A DNA stretch of 64,000 nucleotides from Bacillus yapensis (GTDB lineage: Bacteria; Bacillota; Bacilli; Bacillales; Cytobacillaceae), in the NCBI RefSeq assembly GCF_005280205.1, contig NZ_SUND01000003.1:62001-126000 (forward strand). Reading direction: 5' to 3'. The notes under the pieces were generated by a model. It had not been told where the DNA came from and did no database searches. It was given only the letters and a program-made list of their open reading frames with translations. Made by a program: the position numbers and the translations under genes. Positions 49,971-59,642 of the stretch are shown here, piece by piece; the first letter of the stretch is position 1; each line of letters starts with the position of its first letter.

Positions 49971-51319
49971 TTTTTCTCCTCCCCTTGAACATCCACTACT
50001 TTACAAAGCAGCGAACCGTCCGACATACGAACCTTAATCGGATCATCTGTAGATATTTGCTTCACACTTTTAACAAGCTTGTCTTCCTCGTCATAAACCA
50101 GACTATAGCCACGATCCATGATCTTTAATGGGCTTAGTGCCTCAAGAGTGACAATCATTTGACGAAAATCCTTTTGTTTTTCTGAAAAAATCCCTGTCAT
50201 TGCTCGGTTCATTTGTTTTGCTAGTCTTTCATGCTGCAAAAGTGCTTGTTTTAACAATTCATTTGGACTGTTTCTTTCAATTCGTCTATGTAAGTTTGTA
50301 AAGGTTTCCTTTTTACCTAAAAAGACTTTTTCTGCTCCACGAATGAGCCGCTCAGTCGTTTTATCAACTTGCTCCATTTTTTGCTCATACACTCTACGAG
50401 GATATTTAAAGGCATAGGATTTCTCAATCCGATTTAGACGTTGTCTGTCAAATTGAATTCGTTCTTTCATGACTCTAAGTAATCTTGTTTGCCTTGTCAG
50501 TACTCTTTCCATGAGCTCTTCAATATGAGGAACTGCCATTTCCGCAGCCCCTGTCGGCGTCGGAGCTCTCATATCCGCAACAAAATCAGCAATCGTAAAG
50601 TCTGTTTCGTGTCCAACAGCAGATATAATCGGGATTTTTGAAGCGTATATCGCTCGAGCGACCATTTCCTCATTGAATGCCCAAAGCTCCTCAATTGATC
50701 CTCCACCACGGCCAACAATCAAAGTATCTATTTCGGCCATTTCGTTTGCTTTCTCAATTGCTTTTACAATCGAATTTTTCGCATTGTCTCCCTGAACAAG
50801 GGCAGGAAGGATAAGAATATGGGCAATAGGGTATCTTCTCTTAATCGTTGTAATAATATCGCGGACGGCAGCACCAGTCGGAGAGGTAATAACCCCAACC
50901 GTTTTTGGATATTTGGGTAATATTTGTTTATGAGCAGCAGAGAAAAGTCCTTCTTTTTCTAGCTTTTCCTTCAACTGTTCATAGGCTAAATATAAATCCC
51001 CGATTCCATCTGGCTGCATACTTTTGACATAAATCTGATACTGGCCACTTTGTTCATAAAGCGTAATACTTCCCGTAATGAGAACCTTCATCCCATTTTC
51101 AGGGTTAAATTTCATCGAGCGAGCACTACCTGAGAACATAACAGCTAAGATTCTTGCCTTTTCATCCTTTAAGGTGAAATACATATGACCGCTGGAATGC
51201 TGTTTGAAATTTGATATTTCTCCCTTAACAAGTACATCTTGAAGGTGCGGGTCGGCATCAAATTTTCTTTTTATATATTTTGTTAGGGCCGTAACCGTGA
51301 GATAACGTTGCTCCTTCAT
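49967..51319 (-). CDS. xseA: Exodeoxyribonuclease VII large subunit
   Basis: A 450-residue protein. An N-terminal OB-fold ([39 protein letters not shown]) is followed by the catalytic core [21 protein letters not shown]...[21 protein letters not shown] and [26 protein letters not shown]. It degrades single-stranded DNA from both ends. In B. subtilis folD precedes it; here nothing coding lies between it and nusB. Confidence 0.96.
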   Translation of the reverse strand: MKEQRYLTVTALTKYIKRKFDADPHLQDVLVKGEISNFKQHSSGHMYFTLKDEKARILAVMFSGSARSMKFNPENGMKVLITGSITLYEQSGQYQIYVKSMQPDGIGDLYLAYEQLKEKLEKEGLFSAAHKQILPKYPKTVGVITSPTGAAVRDIITTIKRRYPIAHILILPALVQGDNAKNSIVKAIEKANEMAEIDTLIVGRGGGSIEELWAFNEEMVARAIYASKIPIISAVGHETDFTIADFVADMRAPTPTGAAEMAVPHIEELMERVLTRQTRLLRVMKERIQFDRQRLNRIEKSYAFKYPRRVYEQKMEQVDKTTERLIRGAEKVFLGKKETFTNLHRRIERNSPNELLKQALLQHERLAKQMNRAMTGIFSEKQKDFRQMIVTLEALSPLKIMDRGYSLVYDEEDKLVKSVKQISTDDPIKVRMSDGSLLCKVVDVQGEEKK

Positions 51320-51340
51320 ATAAAAAACTCCTTTAGTAAA

Positions 51341-51417
51341 GGCTCTTTTCGTATAACTAAGCAGAGAGAGTCAGCAAAATTTTTTCTGGTTTTAAAAAAA
51401 ATTTCACGAAAAATGCT
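51341..51417. repeat. Degenerate copy of the GGCTCTTTTC inverted-repeat element (copy C)
   Basis: It begins GGCTCTTTTCGT and ends ACGAAAAATGCT, a 9-of-12 terminal inverted repeat over 77 bp. A further AAAGGCTCTTT follows at 51458. It occupies the nusB-xseA gap, where folD sits in B. subtilis. Confidence 0.4.
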
Positions 51418-51479
51418 ATAAGCCTTTAAATCGTTACAAATTCTTTCGTACAACTTTAAAGGCTCTTTAGAGGCTTTTC

Positions 51480-51875
51480 TTATCCGTTCACTTCGCTTAC
51501 TTTTGAAAGGATTCCATTCACGAATCGACTGGATTTGTCGTCACCATATATTTTCGCAATCTCAATCGCTTCATCAATCGCTACTTTCGTCGGTACTTCT
51601 TCTTTGCAGTAAAGAAGCTCATACGCCGAAATACGAAGTAGATTTCGATCAACGGTTGCTAAGCGATCGATTGTCCAATTTTCAAGATTCGCTTGGATTA
51701 TTTCGTCGATTGCTGCTAAATTTTCAACTACACCAAGAACCAATTTGTATAAATATTGATCGTTAGGTGCACCTTCTAGAACGTGCTCAATCGCATCCTT
51801 AGGGTCTACTTCACTCACGTCAATTTGGAATAATGCCTGTAAGGCCTTTTCTCTAGCTGTTCTTCTTTTCATCAT
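51480..51875 (-). CDS. nusB: Transcription antitermination factor NusB
   Basis: This 131-residue helical protein has RRTAREKALQALFQIDVSEVDP at the N-terminus and WTIDRLATVDRNLLRISAYELLYCKEEVPTKVAIDEAIEIAKIYGDDKSSRFVNGILSKV, the diagnostic second half. It binds boxA RNA with S10 during rRNA transcription. Its AAGGAG site is about 10 nt before the first of two ATGs. Confidence 0.96.
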   Translation of the reverse strand: MMKRRTAREKALQALFQIDVSEVDPKDAIEHVLEGAPNDQYLYKLVLGVVENLAAIDEIIQANLENWTIDRLATVDRNLLRISAYELLYCKEEVPTKVAIDEAIEIAKIYGDDKSSRFVNGILSKVSEVNG

Positions 51876-52150
51876 CTATTAAATGCTCCTTTTAGGATTG
51901 TTATAATCTTCTTTGTACTTTTGAATTGTCTAGCTCGGGTGGCTTGAACGTCTAATACCCTTCTTATAAAAGAATGAGTCAGCCCATTCGCCACTTTTCT
52001 ACAAGTCATTAAAAATAATAGCATAACAAAAAGACAATGTTAAAGGAATTGTGAGCTTATAGTCTCACTATTTCCTATTTTTTTGTTCCGTAATACTCCT
52101 TTTAGACACAATGTTGACATCCTTCAATTAAAATTTTGCCTCAAAAAAGA
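51876..52150. other. Intergenic region nusB-yqhY without a recognisable gene
   Basis: There is no plausible reading frame with a ribosome site in either direction. It includes a GTCTAGCTCGGGTGGCTTGAACG stretch (about 51928-51950). This is reminiscent of a short sequence common in Bacillus intergenic DNA; a similar fragment (TTTAGCTCCAGCG) is at 56508. Nothing else stands out. Confidence 0.3.
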
Positions 52151-52180
52151 GAAAAACCAAAGACATCTTACTGTCTTTGG
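52148..52180 (-). terminator. Terminator of accB-accC-yqhY
   Basis: A 9-bp perfect stem CCAAAGACA (52180-52172 as read on the minus strand) with TGTCTTTGG (52165-52157) is followed by TTTTTCTC. Confidence 0.9.
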
Positions 52181-52190
52181 CTTTTGCATC

Positions 52191-52601
52191 TTACATTTCT
52201 TGTTCAGTTTCAACTACTTCTTGTTTTTGATTTTCAAACTGAATTCCGACAATATGAACGTTCACTTCTTCAACTTCTAGCGCAGTCATATTGAGTAAGG
52301 CTTGACGAATGTTATCCTGTACTTTATTAGCGATAGTTGGAATCGAAACACCGAATTTCATAAAACAATAGACGTCAACTTTAATACCTTCTTCCGTTAA
52401 CTCTACCTTTACGCCTTTTCCATGATTCTTCTTCCCTAATCTTTCAACTACACCCGTTGCAAAGTTGCCACGCATTTGTGATACGCCTTCAACCTCTGTT
52501 GCAGCAATACCTGCAATAACTTCAATAACCTCAGGAGCAATTTCAACTTTTCCAAGTCCAGCCGTTCCTTGACTCATTTCTAGAATGTTATTTTCACTCA
52601 T
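52191..52601 (-). CDS. yqhY: Asp23/Gls24 family protein YqhY
   Basis: This 136-residue protein has GKVEIAPEVIEVIAGIAATEVEGVSQMRGNFATG and VKVELTEEGIKVDVYCFMKFGVSIPTIANKVQDNIRQALLNMTALEVEEVNVHIVGI, the complete Asp23 pattern. In B. subtilis it is encoded with accBC and helps limit acetyl-CoA carboxylase activity. The same accB-accC-yqhY order is present here, 18 nt after accC. Confidence 0.92.
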   Translation of the reverse strand: MSENNILEMSQGTAGLGKVEIAPEVIEVIAGIAATEVEGVSQMRGNFATGVVERLGKKNHGKGVKVELTEEGIKVDVYCFMKFGVSIPTIANKVQDNIRQALLNMTALEVEEVNVHIVGIQFENQKQEVVETEQEM

Positions 52602-52619
52602 ATCTATTTACCCCCTGAT

Positions 52620-53975
52620 TCAATCAGTTTTCATTACCTCATACATTTCTAAAAACTTCGTGTTAAAATCACCGTCCACGAATTTTTCATGGGAAAGTAA
52701 TTTCAAATGGAATGGAATCGTTGTATGGATTCCTTCCACTACAAATTCACTTAGGGCTCTTTTCATTCTCGAAATCGCTTCTTCCCTTGTGCTTCCATAT
52801 GTGATTACTTTTGCAATCATAGAATCATAGTAAGGAGGAATCGAGTACCCAGGGTAGGCAGCTGAATCAACTCGAACTCCTAAACCACCTGGTGGAAGAT
52901 ACATATTTATTTTACCAGGAGAAGGCATAAAATTCTTCTCTGGGTTTTCAGCATTGATACGACACTCAATTGCCCAACCATTAAACTGTACTTCTTCTTG
53001 ACTGAAAGGTAGCGCCTCTCCAGAAGCCACTTTAATTTGTTCCTTAATTAAATCGACTCCTGTTACCATTTCGGTTACGGGGTGCTCAACCTGAATTCGA
53101 GTATTCATTTCCATGAAGTAAAATTTGCGATTACGGTAATCATATATAAATTCTATCGTACCAGCACCCGTATAATCAACTGCTTTTGCTGCTTTTACAG
53201 CTGCTGAGCCCATTTCTTCACGAATTTCGCTATCTAAAGCAGGTGATGGCGTTTCTTCCAGAAGCTTTTGTAATCTTCTTTGGATCGAGCAATCACGCTC
53301 ACCCAAATGAACAACATTTCCAAAACCATCTGCTAATACTTGAATTTCAACATGACGGAAATCTTCAATGAATTTTTCAATGTATACGCCAGGGTTCCCG
53401 AAAGCGGTTAAGGCTTCCTGCTGAGTAATGTTAATCCCTTTTAGCAACTCAGTTTCATTTTTAGCAACGCGGATCCCTTTACCACCGCCACCAGCTGTAG
53501 CTTTAATGATGACAGGATATCCAATTTGATTTGCCAGTTCAATCGCTTCAGGCTCGTCCTTAATAATTCCTTGAGAACCTGGAACAATTGGTACACCCGC
53601 TTCTTTCATTGTTTCACGGGCAATGTCTTTTGTTCCCATCTTCGTAATCGCTTCTGGAGACGGTCCAACGAAGATAATATTACATTCGCGGCAAAGATCT
53701 GCGAAGTCTGCATTTTCAGCTAAAAAGCCATAGCCAGGGTGAATCGCATCACAACCTGTTAGCTTTGCTACGCTAATGATATTTGTAAAGTTTAAATAAC
53801 TGTCCTTTGAAGAAGTTGGCCCAATACAATAAGCCTCATCTGCAAGTTGAACATGTAATGCTTCTTTATCAGCTTCTGAGTAAACAGCTACTGATTCAAT
53901 TCCTAAATCGCGGCAAGCACGAATAATCCGAACAGCGATTTCTCCTCTGTTGGCAATAAGCAATTTTTTAATCAT
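52620..53975 (-). CDS. accC: Acetyl-CoA carboxylase biotin carboxylase subunit
   Basis: About 451 residues. Start ATG 53975 ([16 protein letters not shown]) is chosen because AAGGAG abuts the upstream ATG and is well spaced from this one. Motifs are the ATP-grasp [76 protein letters not shown] and AIECRINAE. It carboxylates biotin on AccB with ATP and bicarbonate, the first step of fatty-acid synthesis. Confidence 0.97.
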   Translation of the reverse strand: MIKKLLIANRGEIAVRIIRACRDLGIESVAVYSEADKEALHVQLADEAYCIGPTSSKDSYLNFTNIISVAKLTGCDAIHPGYGFLAENADFADLCRECNIIFVGPSPEAITKMGTKDIARETMKEAGVPIVPGSQGIIKDEPEAIELANQIGYPVIIKATAGGGGKGIRVAKNETELLKGINITQQEALTAFGNPGVYIEKFIEDFRHVEIQVLADGFGNVVHLGERDCSIQRRLQKLLEETPSPALDSEIREEMGSAAVKAAKAVDYTGAGTIEFIYDYRNRKFYFMEMNTRIQVEHPVTEMVTGVDLIKEQIKVASGEALPFSQEEVQFNGWAIECRINAENPEKNFMPSPGKINMYLPPGGLGVRVDSAAYPGYSIPPYYDSMIAKVITYGSTREEAISRMKRALSEFVVEGIHTTIPFHLKLLSHEKFVDGDFNTKFLEMYEVMKTD

Positions 53976-53988
53976 TCTCGGCATCTCC

Positions 53989-54480
53989 TTATTGAAGCTT
54001 TACTAAAAATAATGGCTGACCGTATTCAACTAATTGGCCGTCCTTAACAAGGATTTCCACAATTTCTCCACTTACTTCAGCTTCGATTTCGTTAAATAAT
54101 TTCATTGCTTCTACAATACAAACAATGGAATCATTCGAAACTTTATCGCCTACTTTTACATAAACATCTTGATCTGGTGATGGCGACGCATAAAAAGTTC
54201 CAACCATTGGAGATGTAACTTGATGTAAATTTTCATTTGCAACAGGTGCAGGTGCTGCTTCCGCCTTCGGTGCTTCTTGTTGAACAGCAACTGGTGCTGA
54301 TTGAGGCTGAGGGGCTTCAACAACAACTGGTGCAACTGCCGGTTGACTAGCAACGGTAACTACTCCTGCCTGATTTTTCTTCATTTTAATTTTACAATCA
54401 TCAACTTCATACACAAACTCATCTAGATTTGATTGATCAACAAGTTTAATTAATTCACGAATTTCTTGTACTTTTAACAT
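53989..54480 (-). CDS. accB: Acetyl-CoA carboxylase biotin carboxyl carrier protein
   Basis: About 163 residues. An N-terminal segment ([34 protein letters not shown]) precedes an Ala/Pro/Gln-rich linker (residues 50-85) and the biotinyl domain with the biotin Lys in [18 protein letters not shown] 54480 follows AAGGAG. The promoter region carries a FapR-like operator. Confidence 0.97.
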   Translation of the reverse strand: MLKVQEIRELIKLVDQSNLDEFVYEVDDCKIKMKKNQAGVVTVASQPAVAPVVVEAPQPQSAPVAVQQEAPKAEAAPAPVANENLHQVTSPMVGTFYASPSPDQDVYVKVGDKVSNDSIVCIVEAMKLFNEIEAEVSGEIVEILVKDGQLVEYGQPLFLVKLQ

Positions 54481-54507
54481 GTATGACACTCCTTATTTTA
54501 CGGAAAT

Positions 54508-54524
54508 TTAGCACTAGATACTAA
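54508..54524 (-). promoter_or_regulatory. FapR-like operator at the accB promoter
   Basis: The 17-bp sequence TTAGTATCTAGTGCTAA (minus strand) resembles the FapR palindrome of fatty-acid genes (TTAGTACC-TGGTACTAA type), with the TTAGTA and CTAA arms intact. It starts just after the -10 box and covers the expected transcription start, the usual FapR operator position. Confidence 0.6.
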
Positions 54525-54525
54525 T

Positions 54526-54555
54526 ACTATACGATAAGACCTTATGAAAGTTCAA
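54526..54555 (-). promoter_or_regulatory. Sigma-A promoter of accB-accC-yqhY
   Basis: -35 TTGAAC (54555-54550) and -10 TATAGT (54531-54526) have an 18-nt spacer on the minus strand. Confidence 0.65.
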
Positions 54556-54780
54556 TCCTAATTGATTTTTTGTACATACCTTTATTGGGATAATCAGCTT
54601 TAAACACAAGGATATTCAGGGACATTTTTTTTGGTTCTATTTCTGCTGTCCATAAAAATTAATGCAAAAATATTAATGCTTACTACCATGTGGGAAAGTT
54701 CTTTTCTCCATCGGTGTCTTTTTCGACTCATTGAGAAAATAACTTATCTTAGCATTAGTTTTTAAAGTAATAAGGTTCGA

Positions 54781-54875
54781 GAAATGTGCCTGACAAAAAA
54801 TCGTTCTACTAGAATTTTATCCATATCTACGCAAATAGATAATACGAAACGAAAAGTTCATTTCAGGCACTTGAT
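54781..54875. repeat. ~90 bp sequence bounded by GTGCCTGA / TCAGGCAC inverted repeats
   Basis: An 8-bp perfect inverted repeat (54786-54793 and 54863-54870) brackets 69 bp of AT-rich, non-coding DNA. It lies in the 487-base gap between divergent accB and the chemoreceptor gene. It may be a small mobile or structural element. Confidence 0.4.
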
Positions 54876-54967
54876 TTCATTATACCAAATTTTATTTTCA
54901 GAATTTTAAAAGGATTTTAACGATATGATAGCGAAAAAATAACGATAGGTAAAAAGGAGGTATATTT

Positions 54968-56446
54968 TTGAAAACGATTGCAGAGATAAAACAGGAGGAT
55001 ATGACTAGAAAGAATTCCTTAGTAGTAAAAGCAACATTCGTATGTGTAATCCTTGCAACAGTTGTTGATATTGTGATGAAAAAAGATTTGGCTCTTATCC
55101 TATCAATTATTATTGGCGGTGGCTTAGGCGTTGCCCTTATTGCCTTTCTTCATTACACCCGAAAACTTATTTCGTTTATCCCATATCTTGCTGTTGTTCT
55201 AGTCACCATCGTCATGTATGTCATTATGGCAAATAGCGTTTCACCCGCCGCATTTGTCCTACTGTATTTCATTCTTGCAACGGCAGCCATTTATATGGAT
55301 AAAAAGGTTTTGTGGACAGGCTCAATTTTCGGCTTTATCGCAAATACGATGTTTATTTGGCAAAACAATAGTACTTTACCACTAGAAGCAAAGAATTATG
55401 CAACCGTTTATTTACTCTATTTATTAGTATCTATTTTACTAGGCTTTCAGTTGTCCATATCCAAGAAACTATCCGAGAATATTGTTGCTGCTCAACAACA
55501 AACGGAAGAATTATTGTTAAACGACCGCAAAATTAGAATGACTGTTAAAGAGAATACGGTAAGTCTTTCTGACCTCATCCACTTTGTCAGAAATAAAAGT
55601 CATGAAAACTATGAGGCTTCTCAAGAGATGAACGACTCTATTGGAGAAATCGCAGCCGGAATTCAAACACAATCTGATTCCATTGTTGGAATTACGAAGG
55701 CATTAGAAAACTCCAATCAGCTGATTCGAGACACCGATAGTCTTGTGAACAAGCTTCATCAAGACGCAATTGCAGCAGAAAAAGTTACGAATAACGGTGA
55801 ACTTCTAATTACCAAACTAAAGGAAGAACTTTCCGTATCATTCACAGATATGGAAAAAATGAATCTACAAATGACATCCCTTTCTAATCTAGTAAAAGAA
55901 ACTTCTTCCTTTACAAAAGTGATTCAAGAAATTGCCGAACAAACAAATCTCCTCGCCCTAAATGCATCTATTGAAGCAGCTCGAGCTGGAGATTCTGGGA
56001 AAGGTTTTGCAGTGGTAGCAGAAGAAGTTAGAAAGCTAGCAGATGTCACAAGAAAAACGGCATCGCAAATTTCAGATAATCTCGCAAATGTGATCAGTAG
56101 AACATATGGAACAATGGATACAGTTTCCATTACCGGAAAGAAAATTACCGATAATTTGCGACTAGCTGTTGATTCACAAGATGCCTTCTCGAAAGTCCAA
56201 TTGACTTTCCAACAACTAAAAGATGACATATCAAAATATGAAACATTAACAAAGAATATCCTTCATTCATCAAGATCCATCGAACAGTCAGTCAATGATT
56301 TCAGTTCTATTATTGAGCAGGCTAGTGCTGTCTTGCAAGAACTATCATCGACCGTCGGCTTACAAACCTCACAGCATGAAGTACTCCTCCAGTCAGCTAC
56401 TGAAGCACATCAATCTATCGAAAATTTAATGAACATACAAAAGTAA
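54968..56446 (+). CDS. Methyl-accepting chemotaxis protein with six-helix membrane sensor
   Basis: A 492-residue receptor. Residues 18-165 hold about six membrane helices with almost no extracellular domain and no clear HAMP. A long helical signalling domain follows, with the hairpin tip [46 protein letters not shown] near residues 320-365, which contacts CheA and CheW. The start is a TTG at 54968, 7 nt after AAAGGAGG. The ligand is unknown; a sensor embedded in the membrane is possible. It is a single-gene unit ended by a strong terminator. Confidence 0.9.
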   Translation: MKTIAEIKQEDMTRKNSLVVKATFVCVILATVVDIVMKKDLALILSIIIGGGLGVALIAFLHYTRKLISFIPYLAVVLVTIVMYVIMANSVSPAAFVLLYFILATAAIYMDKKVLWTGSIFGFIANTMFIWQNNSTLPLEAKNYATVYLLYLLVSILLGFQLSISKKLSENIVAAQQQTEELLLNDRKIRMTVKENTVSLSDLIHFVRNKSHENYEASQEMNDSIGEIAAGIQTQSDSIVGITKALENSNQLIRDTDSLVNKLHQDAIAAEKVTNNGELLITKLKEELSVSFTDMEKMNLQMTSLSNLVKETSSFTKVIQEIAEQTNLLALNASIEAARAGDSGKGFAVVAEEVRKLADVTRKTASQISDNLANVISRTYGTMDTVSITGKKITDNLRLAVDSQDAFSKVQLTFQQLKDDISKYETLTKNILHSSRSIEQSVNDFSSIIEQASAVLQELSSTVGLQTSQHEVLLQSATEAHQSIENLMNIQK

Positions 56447-56480
56447 CGGGAAAGCAGATGCTTTCCCGTGTTTTCTTTTC
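56447..56480 (+). terminator. Terminator of the chemoreceptor gene
   Basis: A 9-bp perfect stem CGGGAAAGC/GCTTTCCCG (56447-56468) begins right after the stop codon and is followed by TGTTTTCTTTTC. Confidence 0.85.
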
Positions 56481-56531
56481 AAATTAACTCTCGACTTTGA
56501 AAATTGTTTAGCTCCAGCGTTTCCGCTTTTC

Positions 56532-57080
56532 TTATTTATCCGGTTGAAATTCAACTGCTACAGCTTGCATTTGTCCTAATTCATCCTTGACCACTTGAAT
56601 GATGTCATTTGCAGCTGATGCAGACGGCTCATTTGATTTGACAGTGATTCGCACCTTTTCTCCATCAGCACGAACAAGTGCATCATCATATCCCATGGCC
56701 ACAATCAATGTTTCTAATACCGCTTCTTTTTGAGCAACTTGGTCTAATTCTTCAATTTGATCATATGCTTCGCTACGCTGATCTGCTGGGAGGTCTGTTG
56801 AAGCCATGATATCTCTTAATTCCTCTTTCATCTTGCTTCTTTCTTCATCTAGCTTTAAGCGTAGGCCTTCAAATACCTCGTCACTTGCTACGCTTGATAC
56901 AATTTCTCCTTCTGTCTCAGTGGTCACTTCTTCTTGTCCACTATCAGTGGCTTGTTTTTGCTCTTCCGTTGTTGCTAGTTCATTTTTTTGCTGATCAGGC
57001 GATGTCATGTAATAGACTGATAGTACCACTACTAAACTTAACATTGTTAATAACCAAACAGTTTGCTTTTTAAGTAACAT
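56532..57080 (-). CDS. spoIIIAH: Stage III sporulation protein AH
   Basis: This 182-residue protein has an N-terminal membrane helix (VWLLTMLSLVVVLSVYYM), an acidic Gln/Glu linker and a ring-forming domain (ASTDLPADQRSEAYDQIEELDQVAQKEAVLETLIVAMGYDDALVRADGEKVRITV). It is the mother-cell partner of SpoIIQ in the channel that feeds the forespore. The linker is somewhat shorter than in B. subtilis (about 218 residues in total). It is the last gene of the operon. Confidence 0.95.
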   Translation of the reverse strand: MLLKKQTVWLLTMLSLVVVLSVYYMTSPDQQKNELATTEEQKQATDSGQEEVTTETEGEIVSSVASDEVFEGLRLKLDEERSKMKEELRDIMASTDLPADQRSEAYDQIEELDQVAQKEAVLETLIVAMGYDDALVRADGEKVRITVKSNEPSASAANDIIQVVKDELGQMQAVAVEFQPDK

Positions 57081-57130
57081 TTATGGAATCCCCCTTCTTA
57101 ATTGACTACTATTTATTGATAAAATCTAAA

Positions 57131-57772
57131 TCATTTCTTTGGCATAACGGAAACACGATGGACTGGGACATCAAGCAACTTGGTAACCGATTCAATGATC
57201 CATTTCTTTACTTGTATATTGTCTGCTCCTTTTGCCACTACGAGAACACCTCTAATTTCAGGTTTCTTCGTTTCTAGTACAATCGGAACCTCTTTTTCTC
57301 CATTTCGGATAATCACGATTTGACTATCCTGTGATTGGTCCTCAACCGTTCTCTCGCCACCTTCTCGATCCTTTTCACCAGTTGTTTGAGAACGGGTAAC
57401 CGTATTTTTCTCCAAAACCTTCTTCTCAGTTGCATCTACATTGACGGCGACCATCACATCACTAACTCCAGTAATTCCTTCTAATGCTTCTTTCAATTGG
57501 GTTTCATACTGCTGTTCATAATCCGCGATCATGTCGTTTCCAGCTGCTTTTGTTTGGCCCAAAGTTTCTACTTCCTCAGTAGCCTCTTCTGAACTTCCTA
57601 CAACAGGAATGCTTGATTGATTATTGTCTCCACTAAATAGCGTATTACTGACTACCATGATTGCAGCTCCAAACAATAGGACAACGATCAAATATTGATA
57701 CTTTTTCTCTGATTTTCCCTCTTTTGAGAACAGCTTTTTTAGCCATGATAACGGCCCCTTCTCTTGCTCCAT
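57131..57772 (-). CDS. spoIIIAG: Stage III sporulation protein AG
   Basis: This 213-residue protein has one membrane helix (YQYLIVVLLFGAAIMVVSNTLF), a linker and a ring-building domain with YETQLKEALEGITGVSDVMVAVNVDATEKKVLEKN and GVLVVAKGADNIQVKKWIIESVTKLLDVPVHRVSVMPK. It forms a large ring in the mother-cell membrane around the engulfed forespore. The start is 3 nt after the spoIIIAF stop. Confidence 0.95.
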   Translation of the reverse strand: MEQEKGPLSWLKKLFSKEGKSEKKYQYLIVVLLFGAAIMVVSNTLFSGDNNQSSIPVVGSSEEATEEVETLGQTKAAGNDMIADYEQQYETQLKEALEGITGVSDVMVAVNVDATEKKVLEKNTVTRSQTTGEKDREGGERTVEDQSQDSQIVIIRNGEKEVPIVLETKKPEIRGVLVVAKGADNIQVKKWIIESVTKLLDVPVHRVSVMPKK

Positions 57773-57775
57773 CGC

Positions 57776-58396
57776 TTAACTGTTCCCCCCTTCTACTACG
57801 ACTTGTATATCTTCTTTTTCAACATCCCATTTTTCCGAAAGAAGAGATGCAATCCTATTGCTGTCCTGCGTATCTTCATTGGATGGAAGAGGTTCTTGTG
57901 TATTGATCTCTACTTGTTTTACTACTTCAACCGCTTGAGGCTCACCATCTGGTTCCTTAAGGTGAACGATGACTGTTTGCAGGTTCCCTGGAAAATCACG
58001 CTGACCATTTTCATCTACTAAAAGTTCAATGTTTGAAATCTCTAATCCGTACTGCTCCATCAACTCCTCCTCTACGCCCGCTTTTAGTTGGACAGCCGTT
58101 TCTTCTAAAATATATGCATCAGTGGAGGCTTGTATTTCTTTTTTCTGCAAATCTATTAAATTTTCCATATTTTTTTCATCAATATTGGTATTCATCGATG
58201 GAATGGAAGCAATTGCTGTTTCAAAATCCTCAGAAAAGAGCTTCAATATTGGTGATAAAATAATCACAATCAATAATAAACCTGCCACCATTTTTGTATA
58301 TTTCTGCATGCTTGTATTCGGGAGGAGAAGATCAATAACCGTGGCAATAAGAACAAAGAGAATAATATTCGTGATCCACTCGGTAATAAAATCCAT
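57776..58396 (-). CDS. spoIIIAF: Stage III sporulation protein AF
   Basis: This 206-residue protein has two N-terminal membrane helices (TNIILFVLIATVIDLLLP; MVAGLLLIVIILSPILKLF) and a soluble ring-building domain. Start ATG 58396 follows GGGGGAGG. It is part of the SpoIIIA-SpoIIQ feeding-tube complex. Confidence 0.94.
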   Translation of the reverse strand: MDFITEWITNIILFVLIATVIDLLLPNTSMQKYTKMVAGLLLIVIILSPILKLFSEDFETAIASIPSMNTNIDEKNMENLIDLQKKEIQASTDAYILEETAVQLKAGVEEELMEQYGLEISNIELLVDENGQRDFPGNLQTVIVHLKEPDGEPQAVEVVKQVEINTQEPLPSNEDTQDSNRIASLLSEKWDVEKEDIQVVVEGGNS

Positions 58397-58410
58397 TGGT
58401 CCTCCCCCCT

Positions 58411-59607
58411 TTATCGAACCATCATCGTTAAATTGCCGGCAGCAATAATGACCGTTAAGCTTAAAAAGAACATCAAAGAAACGATTCCCAAAGCTGCAAA
58501 GACATAAATAACGCCTGTACTAATAATATCTAAGCATTTTATAACAGGGCCTCCACCAAGAGGTTGCAAGATCGCTGCGGCAAATTTATAGATGAAGGAA
58601 ATCATCAAAATTTTGATTGCTGGAAAAGCCACAATGAGCAGAAGAATTACTACCCCTGCAATTCCAACTGTATTTTTTAACAAAACGGAAGCACTGATTA
58701 CCGTATCTGTTGCGTCAGTGAACATCCTCCCAATGACTGGGATAAAATTTCCTGTAATAAATTTTGCCGTTCGAATTGTAACTCCATCCGTGACCGCCGC
58801 AGATGCTCCTTGCACGGAAATAACCCCAAGAAATACAGTTAAGAAGAGTCCTAGCAAACCAATGCTCCAATTTCGTAGAAGATTCGCTAATTGGGTTACT
58901 TTGTAATGGTCTGTTAATGTACTTACGATATTCAATAAAACAGACAAAAAGAGAAATGGAAGTACTACAAATTGAATAAAGGTCCCACTAATATTCATAA
59001 GAAATAGGATCACTGGATGGAAAAATGCAGCTGAGATGATTCCTCCCGAGCTTGCGATTAATGCAAGTAGAAGTGGAATAAGGGCGATTATGAATGATGT
59101 CATCGAGTGAATCGCCTGAGTTGTATATTCAATCGCGACATGAAAGCTGTTCAGCGCAATGATGATGAGTACCATGAAGACAATCGAATAAGCGACTTTG
59201 CTAACAGTTGTATTTTCAAAGGAGTTCTGCAGCAATTGCAGGAACATCGAGAAGATTGTAAGCATGATTAATGTTCCAAGTAATTTTCCATTTACAAGAA
59301 ATTCATGGAAGAGATATTTTAGTAGTCCCGAAGACCACTCCTTTAAGGAAAACTCTTTTTCCCCTTTGATAAAATCGTAAAGGCTTCCCTTCTGGCTTTC
59401 AGGCAAAAATCCTCCATATTCATCCTTAATCTCTTCCCAAAACCCAATTAATTCGTCAAAATTAAGGGCTTCTATTTGTTGATCGACAAGTGCCTGTGGA
59501 TCGAGTACGTTGCTGTCAGACTCCTCGGCAGAGGCTTGTCCACTTGCACTAAATAACAAAATTATGGCGAATATGATCGTGGAGATGAACTGAATCCATT
59601 GCTTCAT
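58411..59607 (-). CDS. spoIIIAE: Stage III sporulation protein AE
   Basis: About 398 residues with a signal-like first helix (FISTIIFAIILLFSASGQASA), an extracellular stretch (QALVDQQIEALNFDELIGFWEEIKDEYGGFLPE) and about seven further membrane helices. ATG 59607 is preferred, because GGTGA lies upstream; the ATG at 59622 has no ribosome site. It is a polytopic subunit of the SpoIIIA complex; its length matches the family (about 399). Confidence 0.94.
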   Translation of the reverse strand: MKQWIQFISTIIFAIILLFSASGQASAEESDSNVLDPQALVDQQIEALNFDELIGFWEEIKDEYGGFLPESQKGSLYDFIKGEKEFSLKEWSSGLLKYLFHEFLVNGKLLGTLIMLTIFSMFLQLLQNSFENTTVSKVAYSIVFMVLIIIALNSFHVAIEYTTQAIHSMTSFIIALIPLLLALIASSGGIISAAFFHPVILFLMNISGTFIQFVVLPFLFLSVLLNIVSTLTDHYKVTQLANLLRNWSIGLLGLFLTVFLGVISVQGASAAVTDGVTIRTAKFITGNFIPVIGRMFTDATDTVISASVLLKNTVGIAGVVILLLIVAFPAIKILMISFIYKFAAAILQPLGGGPVIKCLDIISTGVIYVFAALGIVSLMFFLSLTVIIAAGNLTMMVR

Positions 59608-59642
59608 TTTTTTCACCTTCATTTAGGGAGATTAGTTAGAAA

